This document shows positions 41,946-53,487 of a stretch of DNA of 64,000 bases, piece by piece (positions within the stretch are counted from its first letter, which is position 1; each line of letters begins with the position of its first letter). The stretch is taken from the NCBI GenBank assembly GCA_015350385.1, contig WNKI01000002.1, positions 4,644,636 to 4,708,635 on the forward strand, in the 5' to 3' direction. The DNA comes from Aculops lycopersici (lineage: Eukaryota; Arthropoda; Arachnida; Trombidiformes; Eriophyidae). The position numbers were made by a program, and so were the translations under genes. The notes beneath the pieces are model-generated. The model was not told the origin of the DNA. It did no database searches and saw only the letters and a program-made list of their open reading frames with translations.

Positions 41946-44863
41946 ATGTTGTGCGTCGCTTGGAATTGCAACGCCGTCACTTTGGGCGGGGCTAGGCAGT
42001 GGTGCGAGATATTTTTGCTTGCGTCGCTTACATCCGCATTAGTTGCATTTGAAGCAGAGGTAGTGATGGTGGTGTTGCTTGATGTGGTCAAGTGGCAATC
42101 ATCGGATGTGACTAGAAGTGGCGTTAGACAGATGAGCTCCACTTGGAATCCGCTTGTGGCCGAGCGGCTAGCGCTGCGCTTACCGCCGCCAACTGCTCCT
42201 CCTCCAGCCGAGGAGCTTGAGCCGCCGGAAGTGGCAACTCGCTCACTGCGCACCTTGAGCAAGTGATGCTGTCGTTGCATTGAACCATTGTTGTTGGTAA
42301 TGTTATTGTTGCCACTGCTACTTCCTTGATTACCACTACTACTCTCACTGCTTCCTGTTTGGTGCTGTACTTTCGGGTCAACCAAAATGGTGGCTATCTC
42401 ATTGGCGGCAGAGCCGCCGCCGCCAGCTTCCTTATTCTTATTCAATCTAAATTGGATAACCTGTGCCAAGGCTCCAGCAACCAGGAGGTGCTTTGTCTGC
42501 GAATTGAATTCAATTTTCTCAATTGCGAAATAGTCTTCGACCGGCGCAAAGCCGTCACTTGCTGCAGCCAGCGCCGCTAGGTCCGAGTCCTCGCTACTTC
42601 CGGTAGCAACAGCACCAGAACCAAACGGTTGACCACACCTGCTGCCGCCACCGTAATCACTACCCGTCGTCGATTTGGTCGGAGAGGTTACGCTGCCTAA
42701 TGAGCGTTGCTGCCTAGAACGCGCCTCGCTGCCACTTCCGTTTGGAACAATCACCGAGTTGGCAAGCTTATTTGGTCGCACAAACAACTTGGAAGTCTTT
42801 ATCTTGCTTATCAGGTCAAAATTTGCCCCGCTCATGTCCCAAAATTTGATACTTCCGTCGGCGTGACCCGTGATCACAAGCTCGGGGTAGCTTTGCATTG
42901 ATTGGCCCCACTCGCCGCCATTGATTGGCCACTTTTTGTCACTATAACCCTTTTTGGGCGCACGAGAGATGACATTCTGTGAGGTTGAGTAGAGTAATGG
43001 AATTAGGTCGCTACTACAATCGGCTAAATATTGGATACAAGTCACCTGGGACTCGTTTAGATCGGCACTGGGATAAGGCGAATCGTAAGTTGGATAACCG
43101 GGACTGGTGAGATCAATGAGAACTAGCTCGTTTGCCAGCAATACAATAACTGTTAGTGGATCTGAGGTATCGTTGTTGTAGGGACTATTGTCGCAAATAG
43201 TTATAAAATCAATGATTGTTTCGTCCATCTCCAAAACGGTGATTGATTTTCCAAACATAACAGTCAGAGAGGTTAAACGCAAACTCTTTCTTGATTGTCT
43301 CTTCTGTTGGGACATTGAATCACTGCAACCACCGGAGGTCAGCATTGCATTTGGAGAAACACTTGCCGATTTGAGTTGATGAGCTTGGAGCAGTGTACTT
43401 GTCGATGATAATGATGATTGCGCTGAAGGTTGCTGTTGTAACATTGAGGACTGTGCTCGAAGGCCACCACCGCTAGCACTTGTATCAGTTCCACTGCCAC
43501 CGAGACCATCGAGTCCGTCGTAGGGCAGTCCGCCGGAAAAGAGTAAAAATTGCTCATTATTTTTCGCCGTCTTCCATTCCACCTTATTTATGGGCCTATA
43601 TAGTTCATTATTCAATGATCTTGCAAACGAGCTTGCCAATGAGAGAGGGTGAGCTCGTTGTTGCGGTTGGTCGGCGCTAAGACCCATTGCCGTTGCCTGC
43701 TGTTGTTGCTCGCTAGATGGCAGCGTCTTGGCGTGTGGATGTAGGATTTGCATGGGCTTGGCATTGGATCGAGTCTGCCAGGTTACGAGACTTCCGTCTC
43801 CGTGAGCGGCAACAAATTGCTTTCCCTCATGGTGCCAATCTAACCATAGGAGATTGTCAACATGATAATAGCGCCCTTCAGCAGAGCGCGCCTTTAAATC
43901 CCATAGGACAATGCAACCACTTTCAAATCCTACCAAAAGCTTATTGTTATCCTGTGGACACTCGCTAATGTGTATTATTGATCCGGGATGGTTTTTGCGC
44001 GATAATTCAATTGCCTTGTTCCAAGCAATCTGATATCCAGACAGTTCGAAGGTCTCTACATTAACCACATGCACATTACCCCTTTCGGTTCCAATATAAA
44101 GCCACTTGCTAGCCACCGTCTGGTGGATGAAGGTTATGTGTTCGCGTTGAAATTTTAGCGTATGCAAGACTTCCGGCTGCCGCTTGGCCGGATCTAGGCC
44201 GCTGGTTGGTGAGGGGGTTAGCTGATCGGCTAGGTAGTCGGCGACTGCGTCATTGCCTCCGCTATCTGTACTATGGCCCAATAATGAGGCCGCGGCGGCC
44301 GCCGCCGCCGACGAGGACGAGGAGCCGCCCGATTGTGGACCCGAGCCAACGCCGCTACTGCTACTTCCGCCGGCGCCACCTCCTGCGCTTCCAGTGGGCG
44401 GGGCAGGTGAACTAGAACTACCCATCCCGCCGCCGCCGCCACCACCTGTGGCTGAGAGTTGCAATTTGAGATTTGGTCCGCGCAAACTCCACAAGTGAAT
44501 ACTATCGTCAGCAGTCACTGTTATCAAGGCGCCTTGATTGACGATAAACTTCATGTGCGTAACCGGATATGAAGGCTCATGCTGAGCCCATACATCCACG
44601 CCAGGCCGACCAAAGATTCGGATGGCACCGGATTTGGTTCCAATGGCTGAAATCTTTTGAACCGGATCGAAGGCCAATGCTGTGGGGCTCTCGGGAAATC
44701 CATGTCGAGCCACTTGGCACAATGAAAAATGCGACGCCTTCAGCTGGCCACCAAACTCGCTTGCCCGCTCGGGGTTTGGTTGCGAGCCACCACGCCCACC
44801 CTGGCTACCCTGATTAGAGCGGATGGTGTCGAGGACGTTCCTCAAGAAGCCGCCTTTCTTCAT
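41946..44863 (-). CDS. Tomosyn: Tomosyn (STXBP5 family) exon 1: N terminus, first WD40 propeller and most of the second
   Basis: Tomosyn is a cytosolic and presynaptic inhibitor of vesicle exocytosis. It binds syntaxin and SNAP-25 through a C-terminal R-SNARE motif and carries two seven-bladed WD40 propellers. The ATG at 44863 begins MKKGGFLRNVLDTIRS. FGGQLKASHFSLCQVARHGF, ALAFDPVQKISAIGTKSGAI, WLYIGTERGNVHVVNVETF, KLLVGFESGCIVLWDLKA, WHHEGKQFVAAHGDGSLVTW, DKKWPINGGEWGQS and ELVITGHADGSIKFWD all align to vertebrate tomosyn in order. Ser/Gly/Ala insertions (for example after WSLRGP) enlarge the loops. This exon has 972 codons plus 2 nt with no intron. With exons 2, 3, 4, 6, 7 and 8 the CDS is 6858 nt (2285 aa), about twice the size of vertebrate tomosyn. 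With exon 5 replacing 3 and 4 it is 5733 nt (1910 aa). Both sums are in frame. Confidence 0.95.
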
Positions 44864-45942
44864 TTTTGAGCTAGTTTTAGTCTTGACCAATTAGTCTTGA
44901 GATGTACCTAATTTGCCTACTTCCTTGTTGTTCAATTCGTTGCTCGTGTATCTTTAGACTGATGAGTTCTTTTGGAATGTAAATTAATTTAGTCTTGTCG
45001 GTTGTTTCTTCCTCTTTGCTTGCTAATTTTTTAGGCTATCAATGGATATAATGACTACAGTAATAACATCAACGATGGCACTATATGCTACATCAATTTC
45101 TCAACTCGATCGACTTGATGCTTTGGCTAACTGGTAAAGTAGTAATAAATAATAACAATAATAATAATAGACAGGTAGATAGATAATTAGATAGAATAGT
45201 GATAATAATTGTAATACTTCTTTCCCTTTGGAAAGAATAACTAGACTGAGATAATGGTGAGATGAGATCCCGCTTTGACACTTGAGCCTTCTTCTCTTGT
45301 TTTGGACTTCTCCTCAAACCTCCAAACCGAACATAACATAATTGAATGGCGTTCTTTCGATCAGAGTGCTATCTTAGTCTTGCCAACTTGAATCGATGAT
45401 TTGTTGCTGATTGCCGAGAAGTTGAATAGAATATTGAATATTGCTCGTTGTTGTTGTTGTAGTTGTCGAGATTGCAGATAGTGACCAATCCAAGAAGCCA
45501 TGAGAACCACGTGAGTCTCTCATTCGTTAACCTCCAACAACGAGTAGCACTCTTGCACCTTGATCTTGAGGGGTTTTAAAAATCACGCTTTGTTTATCAT
45601 AGTTGTTTTGCGATTTGAGTTCTTGTTATAGTTGCAGTTGTTTACGTTTTTAGTTTTAATTTTTATTTACTTCCAAATATAAAATTAAAACGCTCTCTGT
45701 CTCTGTCTTTTTCTCTGCAAGCTAGACGACGCTCTAGACTCCGGAGTTTATTTTGTGGACACCCACCGGCGGCTCACCTGGCGGCACTCAGGTGACACTG
45801 AGCACTTGATGCGATTCGTCTATTTTGCGCGCCCCCAAACTAATCTCTTCTCGCGCAATTCGATGCAAGTGGCCCACCTTTGTCGCCAAGGGGACACCTG
45901 TTTCCTTCTAATCTCCTTTCTCCTCTTCTCTACTCTCGTCTC

Positions 45943-46222
<280 letters not shown>

Positions 46223-47243
46223 TCCGCTGGCAGGTATTTTGTGTTCACGTCAGCTGATCTCGCCCTGGCCACTGCCAAACTCAATGTGAGACATTTGCAA
46301 CCATCAACTAGGGTTCCGCGAACACACACACACACACGCACACACATACACTCTCGCTGTCAAATGTAGAAAGGGAGGAGAACGCGAATTTAGCTCGGCC
46401 ACTTGCTCTTTCTCTAGCTTTTTGCTCGAATTCTATTCGATTTCGTTGGGAAAATGCGTGCTGCCGCTCAAATCGTTCGTACTGTATGTCGAGTTGCCTT
46501 TGTAATGGTTGTGTGCGACTGCTGCTGTAACTTTGCTCCCGTTACTGCATCGCTCTTTGGATGCCATGGTCGGGCCGCGGCGGCGTCGGCGCAAGAGGAA
46601 CCAGCCAGCCAGTCAGCTTGGCTAGCGAGCCAAAATGGCAGCGGCGCTGGTTGTTGTTGCTGCTGCAGTGGCAAAAGCAACCACCTTGCGTTGCACGCAA
46701 CACAGCGAGCTAGCGAGAGACTAACACTGCGGCGTCGCAAAGAAATCTGCTGCGAGCGCCACCCCTGTGTTTTTTCTGGCGATCCCCGTGGCAAGTAAGT
46801 CTAAGGAGAGCACAAATCCTATTGGCAGTGCAAAGAACACAAAAACACGTTCACTTGCGTTCGCTGATGCCGAAGCCGAAGCCGAAGCCGCGACAGCAGC
46901 AGCTTCAACAACAACAAAGGCACCGTCGTCATCTTCGCAACTCTGTGATGAATTTATTAACCTCTTCTCAATCTTCCCAAGGACTCAAAGTTGTACTCTA
47001 AGAATTCACGACCAACTTACCTATCCCCTCGACCACCCGCTGCTTGCTGCTAGCTAACCAACCAATTTATTCGTATTTAATATCCTATCTAGCTGAATAG
47101 AACAGCCCAACAAACCAGGAGGAGCAGCAAATCAAGTTGGTAACAATTTGATCGTGCCAACAATTCTCACCGAGACAACCGTTCTCTATTGACTCACTGA
47201 ACTTAAATTTAACCATAGATTAGATCATCAAATAAACATCAAA

Positions 47244-47897
47244 ATGAACAGCCCGCTCGTGAAGGGAATCCAAGGCTTTCTGGACAATGTCGACAAGAAG
47301 GCATCCTATGCCATCTACTCAAAATCACAAAAATTTTTGCCTAGACTAAAGCCCTTCCTAGTTGCCTTGGAATGGTCATGCAATGGACTCGTCTGGCTGG
47401 CAATGGATATTCTATTGATTGTAACAAATCAGCAGCAAACCTCCATGTTGCCAAAACTATTGATCGGCCTTATAACGGATATATTCTATGTTGCAATCAT
47501 TAAGGCACTTGCAAGAAGACGGAGACCCACCTATGCCTATCAGCGCGATCAAATGATTGTCTCCAACATTGACAAACACTCCTTTCCCTCCGGCCACTGT
47601 TCACGAGCCACCTATGTGGCCCTATTTGCTCGCCACTACTTTGCCCACTCATCGCCCTTCTTCACATTTATGGTCAGCGTCTGGGCAGCTTGCACTTGTA
47701 GCTCTAGAGTCCTGTTGGGCAGGCATCATGTTTTGGATTGTGTGGCCGGCGCTGCACTTGGTTGGTTCAATTTTACAACTCAATTCCACTCACCCTTACC
47801 TATTAACGCCATTGGTATGTTCTTCATTAGATCACTCTTTGGTGCAAAGGCTTTCAGCGATCCCAACGACATGGACGGAACTGACGCCTTCGAGTAG
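47244..47897 (+). CDS. PLPP6: PLPP6-like lipid phosphatase (PAP2 family)
   Basis: Integral-membrane lipid phosphatase of the PAP2/LPP superfamily. It most resembles PLPP6 (PPAPDC2), which dephosphorylates presqualene and isoprenoid diphosphates on ER and nuclear membranes. All three signature motifs are present in order: C1 KALARRRRP (about 91-99), C2 PSGH in KHSFPSGHCSRA, and C3 SRVLLGRHHVLDC with its Arg, catalytic His and Asp. Hydrophobic segments lie at about 45-65, 70-90, 120-140 and 145-170. At 217 aa it is shorter than human PLPP6 (295 aa), mainly at the disordered N terminus. The start is in a good context (CAAAATGA). Single exon. Substrate specificity is inferred from the family. Confidence 0.9.
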   Translation: MNSPLVKGIQGFLDNVDKKASYAIYSKSQKFLPRLKPFLVALEWSCNGLVWLAMDILLIVTNQQQTSMLPKLLIGLITDIFYVAIIKALARRRRPTYAYQRDQMIVSNIDKHSFPSGHCSRATYVALFARHYFAHSSPFFTFMVSVWAACTCSSRVLLGRHHVLDCVAGAALGWFNFTTQFHSPLPINAIGMFFIRSLFGAKAFSDPNDMDGTDAFE

Positions 47898-48762
47898 GGG
47901 ACAGGTGATTCCAGAAGGCGGGTACACCTAAACAATGGATAGGATGATATTTGGTTCTTATATTTAAAATAGGTGTACTGGGTGAACTCCTGTAATCTGA
48001 AAGATCATCTAAGTTTTTCAATCACTTTTATACAAAAACAGCAGCAGCGTCACAATACTTCTATTGCATAACATTTGTTGTAATGTTATCTCATCATCAT
48101 CATCATCACAACTTATGCCACCTTACTGATCAACTTAGAGTCCATAAATTTAGATGTCCATGTTCTCGATCCCATTGATTGCCTTAATAATACCATACAA
48201 ACTAAGCAAACAAATCGCACCAGACTGTGCTCTCGAGATCACGCGAGTTCATTGGTCTTGCCAGTGTTACAGTGAGACTTTTATGGCATCAGTCTAGATC
48301 TAATTAGTTTAGCTGTAGTCGTGGTCATAACTTCTATGTTTTCGTCGCCCATTGAATTACTACTTATTCTATTCTATTCTATTTGTCCTTGCTATAGCTT
48401 ACAGTAGCTATTAATCGAAAACTCAACTAATTACTTGTCAACTTGTCGACAACCAAATTTACTGCTGATTCACTCTGCGCACGAGATGCAATTTGTACTA
48501 GTTTTGTCAAGCTAATTAGCTTTGCAAAATTACTTCTAGCACCCATTTGAGTTACATGATCCACCAGATATTGTAAAATCTAACCTTGTAACCAAACGCC
48601 CAGCAATGGTGGTCATTAGTCATGACGAGTATATAAGGGTGAAAAGTCGCCGGTTTGACGATTACAATTTTTCAATCTAAAATATAATTGACATACAGCC
48701 GATAAGAGAATCGAAGCAAAGTTTCAAACAGTTATTGGAAATCAAACTAAGTATCCATCAAA
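47898..48762. other. Intergenic region with the promoter of the 155-aa secreted protein
   Basis: A (CAT)n run lies at 48092-48107. No gene is seen. The TATA element of the next gene is at 48630-48637. Confidence 0.5.
48630..48637 (+). promoter_or_regulatory. TATA box
   Basis: TATATAAG lies 126 bp before the ATG of the 155-aa secreted protein. It would place transcription start near 48660 and give a 5' UTR of about 100 nt. Confidence 0.6.
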
Positions 48763-49230
48763 ATGAAGAGTATCTTCACTATTAAAACAATATCTAAGAT
48801 TCTCTTGATCACTTGTTGTTTAGCTCTGATTGATAGAAGATCAGACGCACTGCTTTTGGGTAACTTTATTGGATGTAACTCATTTGGTTGCCGCTTGTCA
48901 CAACTAGAGAACGATGTTGCCCAATTGAAGACTCAAATGGCCGCCATGAACTACAACAACCGCGGAAACAACAATCAGAACCAGGGTTATAATAACCAGG
49001 GACTCAGTAACGGCAACGGTCTTATGAACGGTCTCAACAACGGTCTTAACAATGGTCTCAATAACCAAGGAACAACCAACAACCAAGGAAACAAACCGGG
49101 TACTAACCAGGGTACTTCGAACAGGGTGAGTTATAACCTACTAGACTATCCCAGCCAGCAACAGCAGCAAGAACTGAGACGGGTCAATGGGTACCAGAAT
49201 GATCTCGGCAACCAGTTTTATCGATCGTAA
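48763..49230 (+). CDS. Small secreted Asn/Gln-rich repeat protein (155 aa)
   Basis: Not recognised. Residues 1 to about 29 form a signal peptide (hydrophobic ISKILLITCCLALID), followed by a short region with two cysteines (NFIGCNSFGCRLSQLENDV). A predicted coiled coil (QLENDVAQLKTQMAAM) precedes Asn/Gly/Gln-rich sequence with tandem NGLNNGLNN repeats. The C terminus has a Gln run. A strong TATA box and an AATAAA signal 11 nt after the stop suggest a highly expressed gene. The composition fits a secreted structural or adhesive product, but nothing shows this directly. Confidence 0.82.
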   Translation: MKSIFTIKTISKILLITCCLALIDRRSDALLLGNFIGCNSFGCRLSQLENDVAQLKTQMAAMNYNNRGNNNQNQGYNNQGLSNGNGLMNGLNNGLNNGLNNQGTTNNQGNKPGTNQGTSNRVSYNLLDYPSQQQQQELRRVNGYQNDLGNQFYRS

Positions 49231-49240
49231 AGGTTAACTA

Positions 49241-49246
49241 AATAAA
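49241..49246 (+). promoter_or_regulatory. Polyadenylation signal AATAAA
   Basis: It lies 11 nt after the stop of the 155-aa secreted protein gene. Confidence 0.65.
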
Positions 49247-49594
49247 TTATCACGTCAAACACAAGGTTATAGACCGAATGAAAAGTTTTGTTTCACGTTC
49301 CTTCTCTTTTCTCTAGAAACTATCAAGTTCAAGTTTTCCCAAAAAAAAAATGGAAAGGTTCTCCATTTTTCACACTGAATGCACTCTAAATTTAGACTGA
49401 TCCCTGGCTATATGTCAGCATCTGATGTCACAGCGATTTTTACGGGAGCGATCAGAATGATCCGCCTCCCTCTACACTACAACCTAACATAACAAAAGTT
49501 TGAATGGAGTTTGATAACCCATTTAAATGATAGCAATAGTTGATTGATGCAAGCTATTGGTAACATAATACGAGAGATATAAATCAAGATCATC

Positions 49595-50383
49595 ATGATC
49601 AAGACTCCTATTTTGGGTCTCGCAACCCTATTTGTGGTCTGCATAGCCGTTTCAGCCACGCGAATGAACCGACCATACGACTGCTCGGGTACTACGCAAA
49701 TCGAACCACTATCCAAGTTCGCTAGTGGTGTTTGTAAAAAGGTGAGCACCTTTGATGAGAATGAATTTGAAGAGTATAAGGAAGATCTTGAGCCTGATGA
49801 TCGTCTTGATATTGTTGAAATCTGCACGTGCAATCTGCTGCGCCACGAGCTGGCATGGAAGGCATTGGTGAATCATAGAATCAACACCATTTACCTGGCT
49901 ACACATAAGCTTGTCGACGAGGCAGTGGCCAAGAAGAGGAAGCAGCTTGATGTAGACACAGATGTTCCAACCAAGGAACTTTTGACCGAGTTGGGCGACG
50001 ATGATGGACACATTTTCTATTGGGACAATCTATCGAATCTTCTAGTCGAGGCTGTGGAGGAACCTAAGAAGGCAACTAATGTTGCGCAAGATTTCATGAA
50101 TCATTACTCTAAGGTCTACTACAATCCAGAGACTTACACTAGACCATACAACGCTATCTCAATCGAAATGCAAAAGGAAGTCTCATTAACTTGTTCAAAA
50201 CACATCCGAGACTTTGACATCTTCTTGTTCTACTTTGATAGATTGAAGAGTCTTTCCGGAAATGAGCGTTTTGTTTTGGAAGTGGTTGGATATAATTACG
50301 ATCTATATCGTTTGTTCACCGCCATGAAGCTTTGCGATTTCTTGAGCAGGGCCGATTATATCGGATGGAAGGTCGACGACTAA
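49595..50383 (+). CDS. Secreted helical orphan protein with conserved-looking cysteines (262 aa)
   Basis: Not recognised. Residues 1-21 (MIKTPILGLATLFVVCIAVS) are a signal peptide. The mature part is acidic, mostly helical, and has six cysteines after the signal peptide (YDCSG, GVCKK, EICTCN, LTCSK, KLCDF), which could make three disulphide bonds. There are no internal repeats and no low-complexity tail, unlike the other secreted orphans here. Single exon with an intact frame, converging on CSN2 (190 bp between stops). The size, signal peptide and even cysteine count fit a secreted effector-like or haemolymph protein, but this is inference. Confidence 0.85.
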   Translation: MIKTPILGLATLFVVCIAVSATRMNRPYDCSGTTQIEPLSKFASGVCKKVSTFDENEFEEYKEDLEPDDRLDIVEICTCNLLRHELAWKALVNHRINTIYLATHKLVDEAVAKKRKQLDVDTDVPTKELLTELGDDDGHIFYWDNLSNLLVEAVEEPKKATNVAQDFMNHYSKVYYNPETYTRPYNAISIEMQKEVSLTCSKHIRDFDIFLFYFDRLKSLSGNERFVLEVVGYNYDLYRLFTAMKLCDFLSRADYIGWKVDD

Positions 50384-50573
50384 ACTAATTTATTGGATAC
50401 AAATGAATACAAAAAGACTATCCGATTGATTAACCGAGTGAGCCATCGGAAAATACAACCAAAAAAGTGAATTGATCGTTGGCAATCTTGAGACAATTAC
50501 AATGTGTTAAGAAATCGCATATGTTTTAATGAGTAATAATTAAACTATCAGGCGAGTGATCCTTCAAGTTGTA

Positions 50574-51908
50574 TCAGACCATATTATTTATAACAGTCGT
50601 TTGTAGAGAGCCCATTTGAGCTGTTAACTTATCCATTGCTGAATATTTGGCATTGTTTTGTGATGGATTTGTAAGCTCCAAAACATCGTTTATCTCATCA
50701 ATGGAACCCTTGATTGTCCCATCTAGAATACACGAGACTAGTAGATCCACTACCTCGCCAACACTTAAGCTCAACTCGTCCGATATGAGATCTAAGCGAA
50801 CTCTAGTGTAGGGTTTGACAAACCTGGTCAGCACCTGAGTTCTGATATTTTTCAACAAGTCCTCTATGTGCTCCTTGATGAACATGTCATCCATTATACT
50901 ATTCCTGTTGCAATTCAGTATCTTCTCAAAACCAACGATATCATTGTTTTGATAGGCGGTGACCAAATTTGTCATGGCCAAAATCTCGGGGTCATTCTTA
51001 TATGGTTTAGCCTCTTGTGAGTCAAAAGGGTTTATGTCAGACTTCATGAGCATGCTAGCCAGTACCAGATACTTGAGACAAGTTGATCGTCGTTGGCTAC
51101 CTGACTCATCGTAGTTTTTAAATGCTTCAAAAAAGTCAGTGTGAGCTTTCTCGTATTCGCCTTCTCTCAAATGCATTTTGCCGCCGCATTCACGAATGAC
51201 TCCCATGATAATCGGGTGAGGTATTGCTGACTTGATGTGGAGCGATTGATTGTAGAGTTTCTTGAGTTCCTTATTGTTTTTCCGAACGGTATACATTTGT
51301 ATTTCAAGGGCATAAATTTCCAATAACTGTGTACCCTTCTTGAGATCATCAGAACCGTCCTCATTTTGACATGAAAGATGTAACTGTTTCAGGATTGTGG
51401 ACAAGCGTTTGAAATCTCCACGGTCAAAGTATAGCTTGCCAAGCTTTGTGTTGGTCTTGAACCAGAGGCGGTCATTTTTGGCATCCTTAAGAGCGTCGAG
51501 GGTAGTCTCGTAAAATTCCTGCAACAATTCCATCCGATGAGAAGTTGATATGTAATCTAGAATAGAATTGATTGATTTCTCTGAGTAATTTCTTGTGACA
51601 GCACTCTTGATATATGACAATAATTGTTTGTACCTGTTCATCATCTCATCATAGTTGCCAAGCTTGAAGTTAATCTTTATCATCTGCTTCAGTGCCTTGA
51701 ATCCCCAGTCCCCCTTCTCGCCCTTCTCCAATTCCAATACTTTTTGGAAATTCTCAAGGGCGAGCCGAGGGTCTGAATCCTTTAAGGCCTTTGAGTTGTA
51801 ATACTGATTCTCCAAGTCGACATCTGGCTCCGAGTTACTATCCTCACTATACTCAAGATCGTAGTCCTCCTCGTCATTGCACATAAAATCATTGTCGTTA
51901 TCTGACAT
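50574..51908 (-). CDS. CSN2: COP9 signalosome subunit 2
   Basis: Subunit of the COP9 signalosome, which removes NEDD8 from cullins and so controls cullin-RING ubiquitin ligases. CSN2 contacts the cullin-RBX1 module. The protein is almost collinear with human CSN2 and about the same length (444 against 443 aa). It begins MSDNDNDFMCNDEEDYDLEY and has NRYKQLLSYIKSAVTRNYSE, NDRLWFKTNTKLGKLYFDRG, KKGTQLLEIYALEIQMYT and HPIIMGVIRECGGKMHLREG. The N-terminal helical repeats are followed by a C-terminal PCI domain. The start at 51908 is fixed by homology. The frame is open 17 codons further upstream but has no ATG there. Single exon, divergent from BiP. Confidence 0.97.
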   Translation of the reverse strand: MSDNDNDFMCNDEEDYDLEYSEDSNSEPDVDLENQYYNSKALKDSDPRLALENFQKVLELEKGEKGDWGFKALKQMIKINFKLGNYDEMMNRYKQLLSYIKSAVTRNYSEKSINSILDYISTSHRMELLQEFYETTLDALKDAKNDRLWFKTNTKLGKLYFDRGDFKRLSTILKQLHLSCQNEDGSDDLKKGTQLLEIYALEIQMYTVRKNNKELKKLYNQSLHIKSAIPHPIIMGVIRECGGKMHLREGEYEKAHTDFFEAFKNYDESGSQRRSTCLKYLVLASMLMKSDINPFDSQEAKPYKNDPEILAMTNLVTAYQNNDIVGFEKILNCNRNSIMDDMFIKEHIEDLLKNIRTQVLTRFVKPYTRVRLDLISDELSLSVGEVVDLLVSCILDGTIKGSIDEINDVLELTNPSQNNAKYSAMDKLTAQMGSLQTTVINNMV

Positions 51909-53487
51909 GTTGAGATTAGTATGAGTCTGAATAGAGTCTTTGCGTTTTGATGGATACAAAAATGATCTAATTAACCATAATCAGCCATTCGATGGGTGAG
52001 ATTGAATATTGGAATCCATATGTTGGCTTAATCTTATAACGAAATGATAACATTAGAATCACAATGGATTCAGCTGGCACCATGTGGCTGCATCAGATTC
52101 TCCCGGCCAAATGGGAGGAAAAAATTTGGTGCATCGCTGCTTGTTTGGTGCACGTCGCGCGAATGATGCATCAGAATAGCGCGCCAAATTTGAACTTGTA
52201 TGAAATTTGGTTGGTGTTGCACCATTTCTCCGTCTGCTCGTCTCGATGATGCGGCAAAAGTTGCAACTTGATAACAAGCGAGTCGAATCAATCGATTTCG
52301 TTAGCCACTTTACCACCACGGTACTATCGCCAACCCGGTGCACATTAAGTTTGTATCACTCCTTCACCTTTAATTCACAGTGGTCCACTATCACCATGTT
52401 GGTGTAGTCTAGCAAATAGCAATCGAGATTCTATTGTTAACAATCAGGGCGACTAGCCAAAACCAAGAACATGTCCCGCCCAAGACGCTGGTCATTCGGA
52501 TTGGCCACTGTCAGCTTGTGAGACAAACGAATCAGAGAATCGAAAAGTCACTCACCTCATGAGAGTTACAAAAGTATTACAATTGGCCAGATTTTGGCAC
52601 TCTACAACATCTTCGTCTTTTTCCCGCTGGCAAGTCTGTTTGGAAAGATAAGGAACCTTCGTGAATGTGTCACCGGCAGCAGCGGGGGCTATGGCGCTGT
52701 CATCGAGGCTGTTCTAGCGGAACACAGCCAAGTCTCATCGGGATGCTATTGCCGTATAACTGCCGCTGCAGCGGTAGTGCTAGTAACACGCCGTTTTCTG
52801 TGATATAAGATCGGTGGCACCTAAGCAAAATCCACCTGTAATTGCTCTCATACACTACAGGTGAGTGTTTAACCTGACGCCGCCGATAGACGACGTTGGC
52901 AGCGACGTCAGATGAAGTTTCTCGTTGGCTTTGTGTGCATGCCGGTCGGCTGCTGCTGCTACAGTTCTGCTGTCGCCATCGCTGCTCCTGCTTCGCCTGA
53001 GTTTCTATTCGTTTCCTCTGCGGCTGGCCAGCAAAGGAAGCGCTTCGCTCAAAAAAGTTGCATTCCAATAGCGATGTAGCATAACACACGCAAACACAAC
53101 ACACACACTGCTGACGTGTGTTAAGTCACTGTGTATGCGCGGCGGCGCTTAGAATCTGATTCGGTGGACGAGTGAAACAGCAGCGACAGCAACGAAGTCA
53201 TCGAGGGAGACACACAACACAGAACATAACGTGATTCAACGTATATGAGAAAAGACTTATCGTACACATCACTATATATTTATTCTTATATATTATAAAT
53301 CTATTTCTTATATATTACTAGACTCGATTAATTGTACAAATACCTACAATTTATAATTAGTGTCAACTGATACAACACTTGTTTAAATAACAAAACTTCT
53401 TTCTTTTCTGAAGACAAACTTCAAACTCCAGAAACAACAAGACAAATAAATCACAAACAGACCAATCAAATCCAAATATTTCACAAA
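51909..53487. other. Divergent intergenic region between CSN2 and BiP
   Basis: Promoter region for both genes. It contains a TGACGTGT element (53112-53119), a GACGTCA site (52904-52910) and AT-rich DNA at 53266-53330 before the BiP start. No conserved coding frame was seen. Confidence 0.5.
53112..53119 (+). promoter_or_regulatory. Candidate unfolded-protein-response element
   Basis: TGACGTGT is close to the UPRE core TGACGTG(G/A) bound by XBP1/ATF6. It lies about 370 bp upstream of the BiP ATG, where UPR control is expected. The match is short, so it is suggestive only. Confidence 0.35.

Noticed and set aside
41979..42381. Alternative frames in tomosyn exon 1
   Set aside because: They are shadows of the conserved tomosyn frame.
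46454..47057. Overlapping frames with Cys-rich or Ala-rich translations
   Set aside because: Frames are open on both strands, biased in composition and unlike any known protein.
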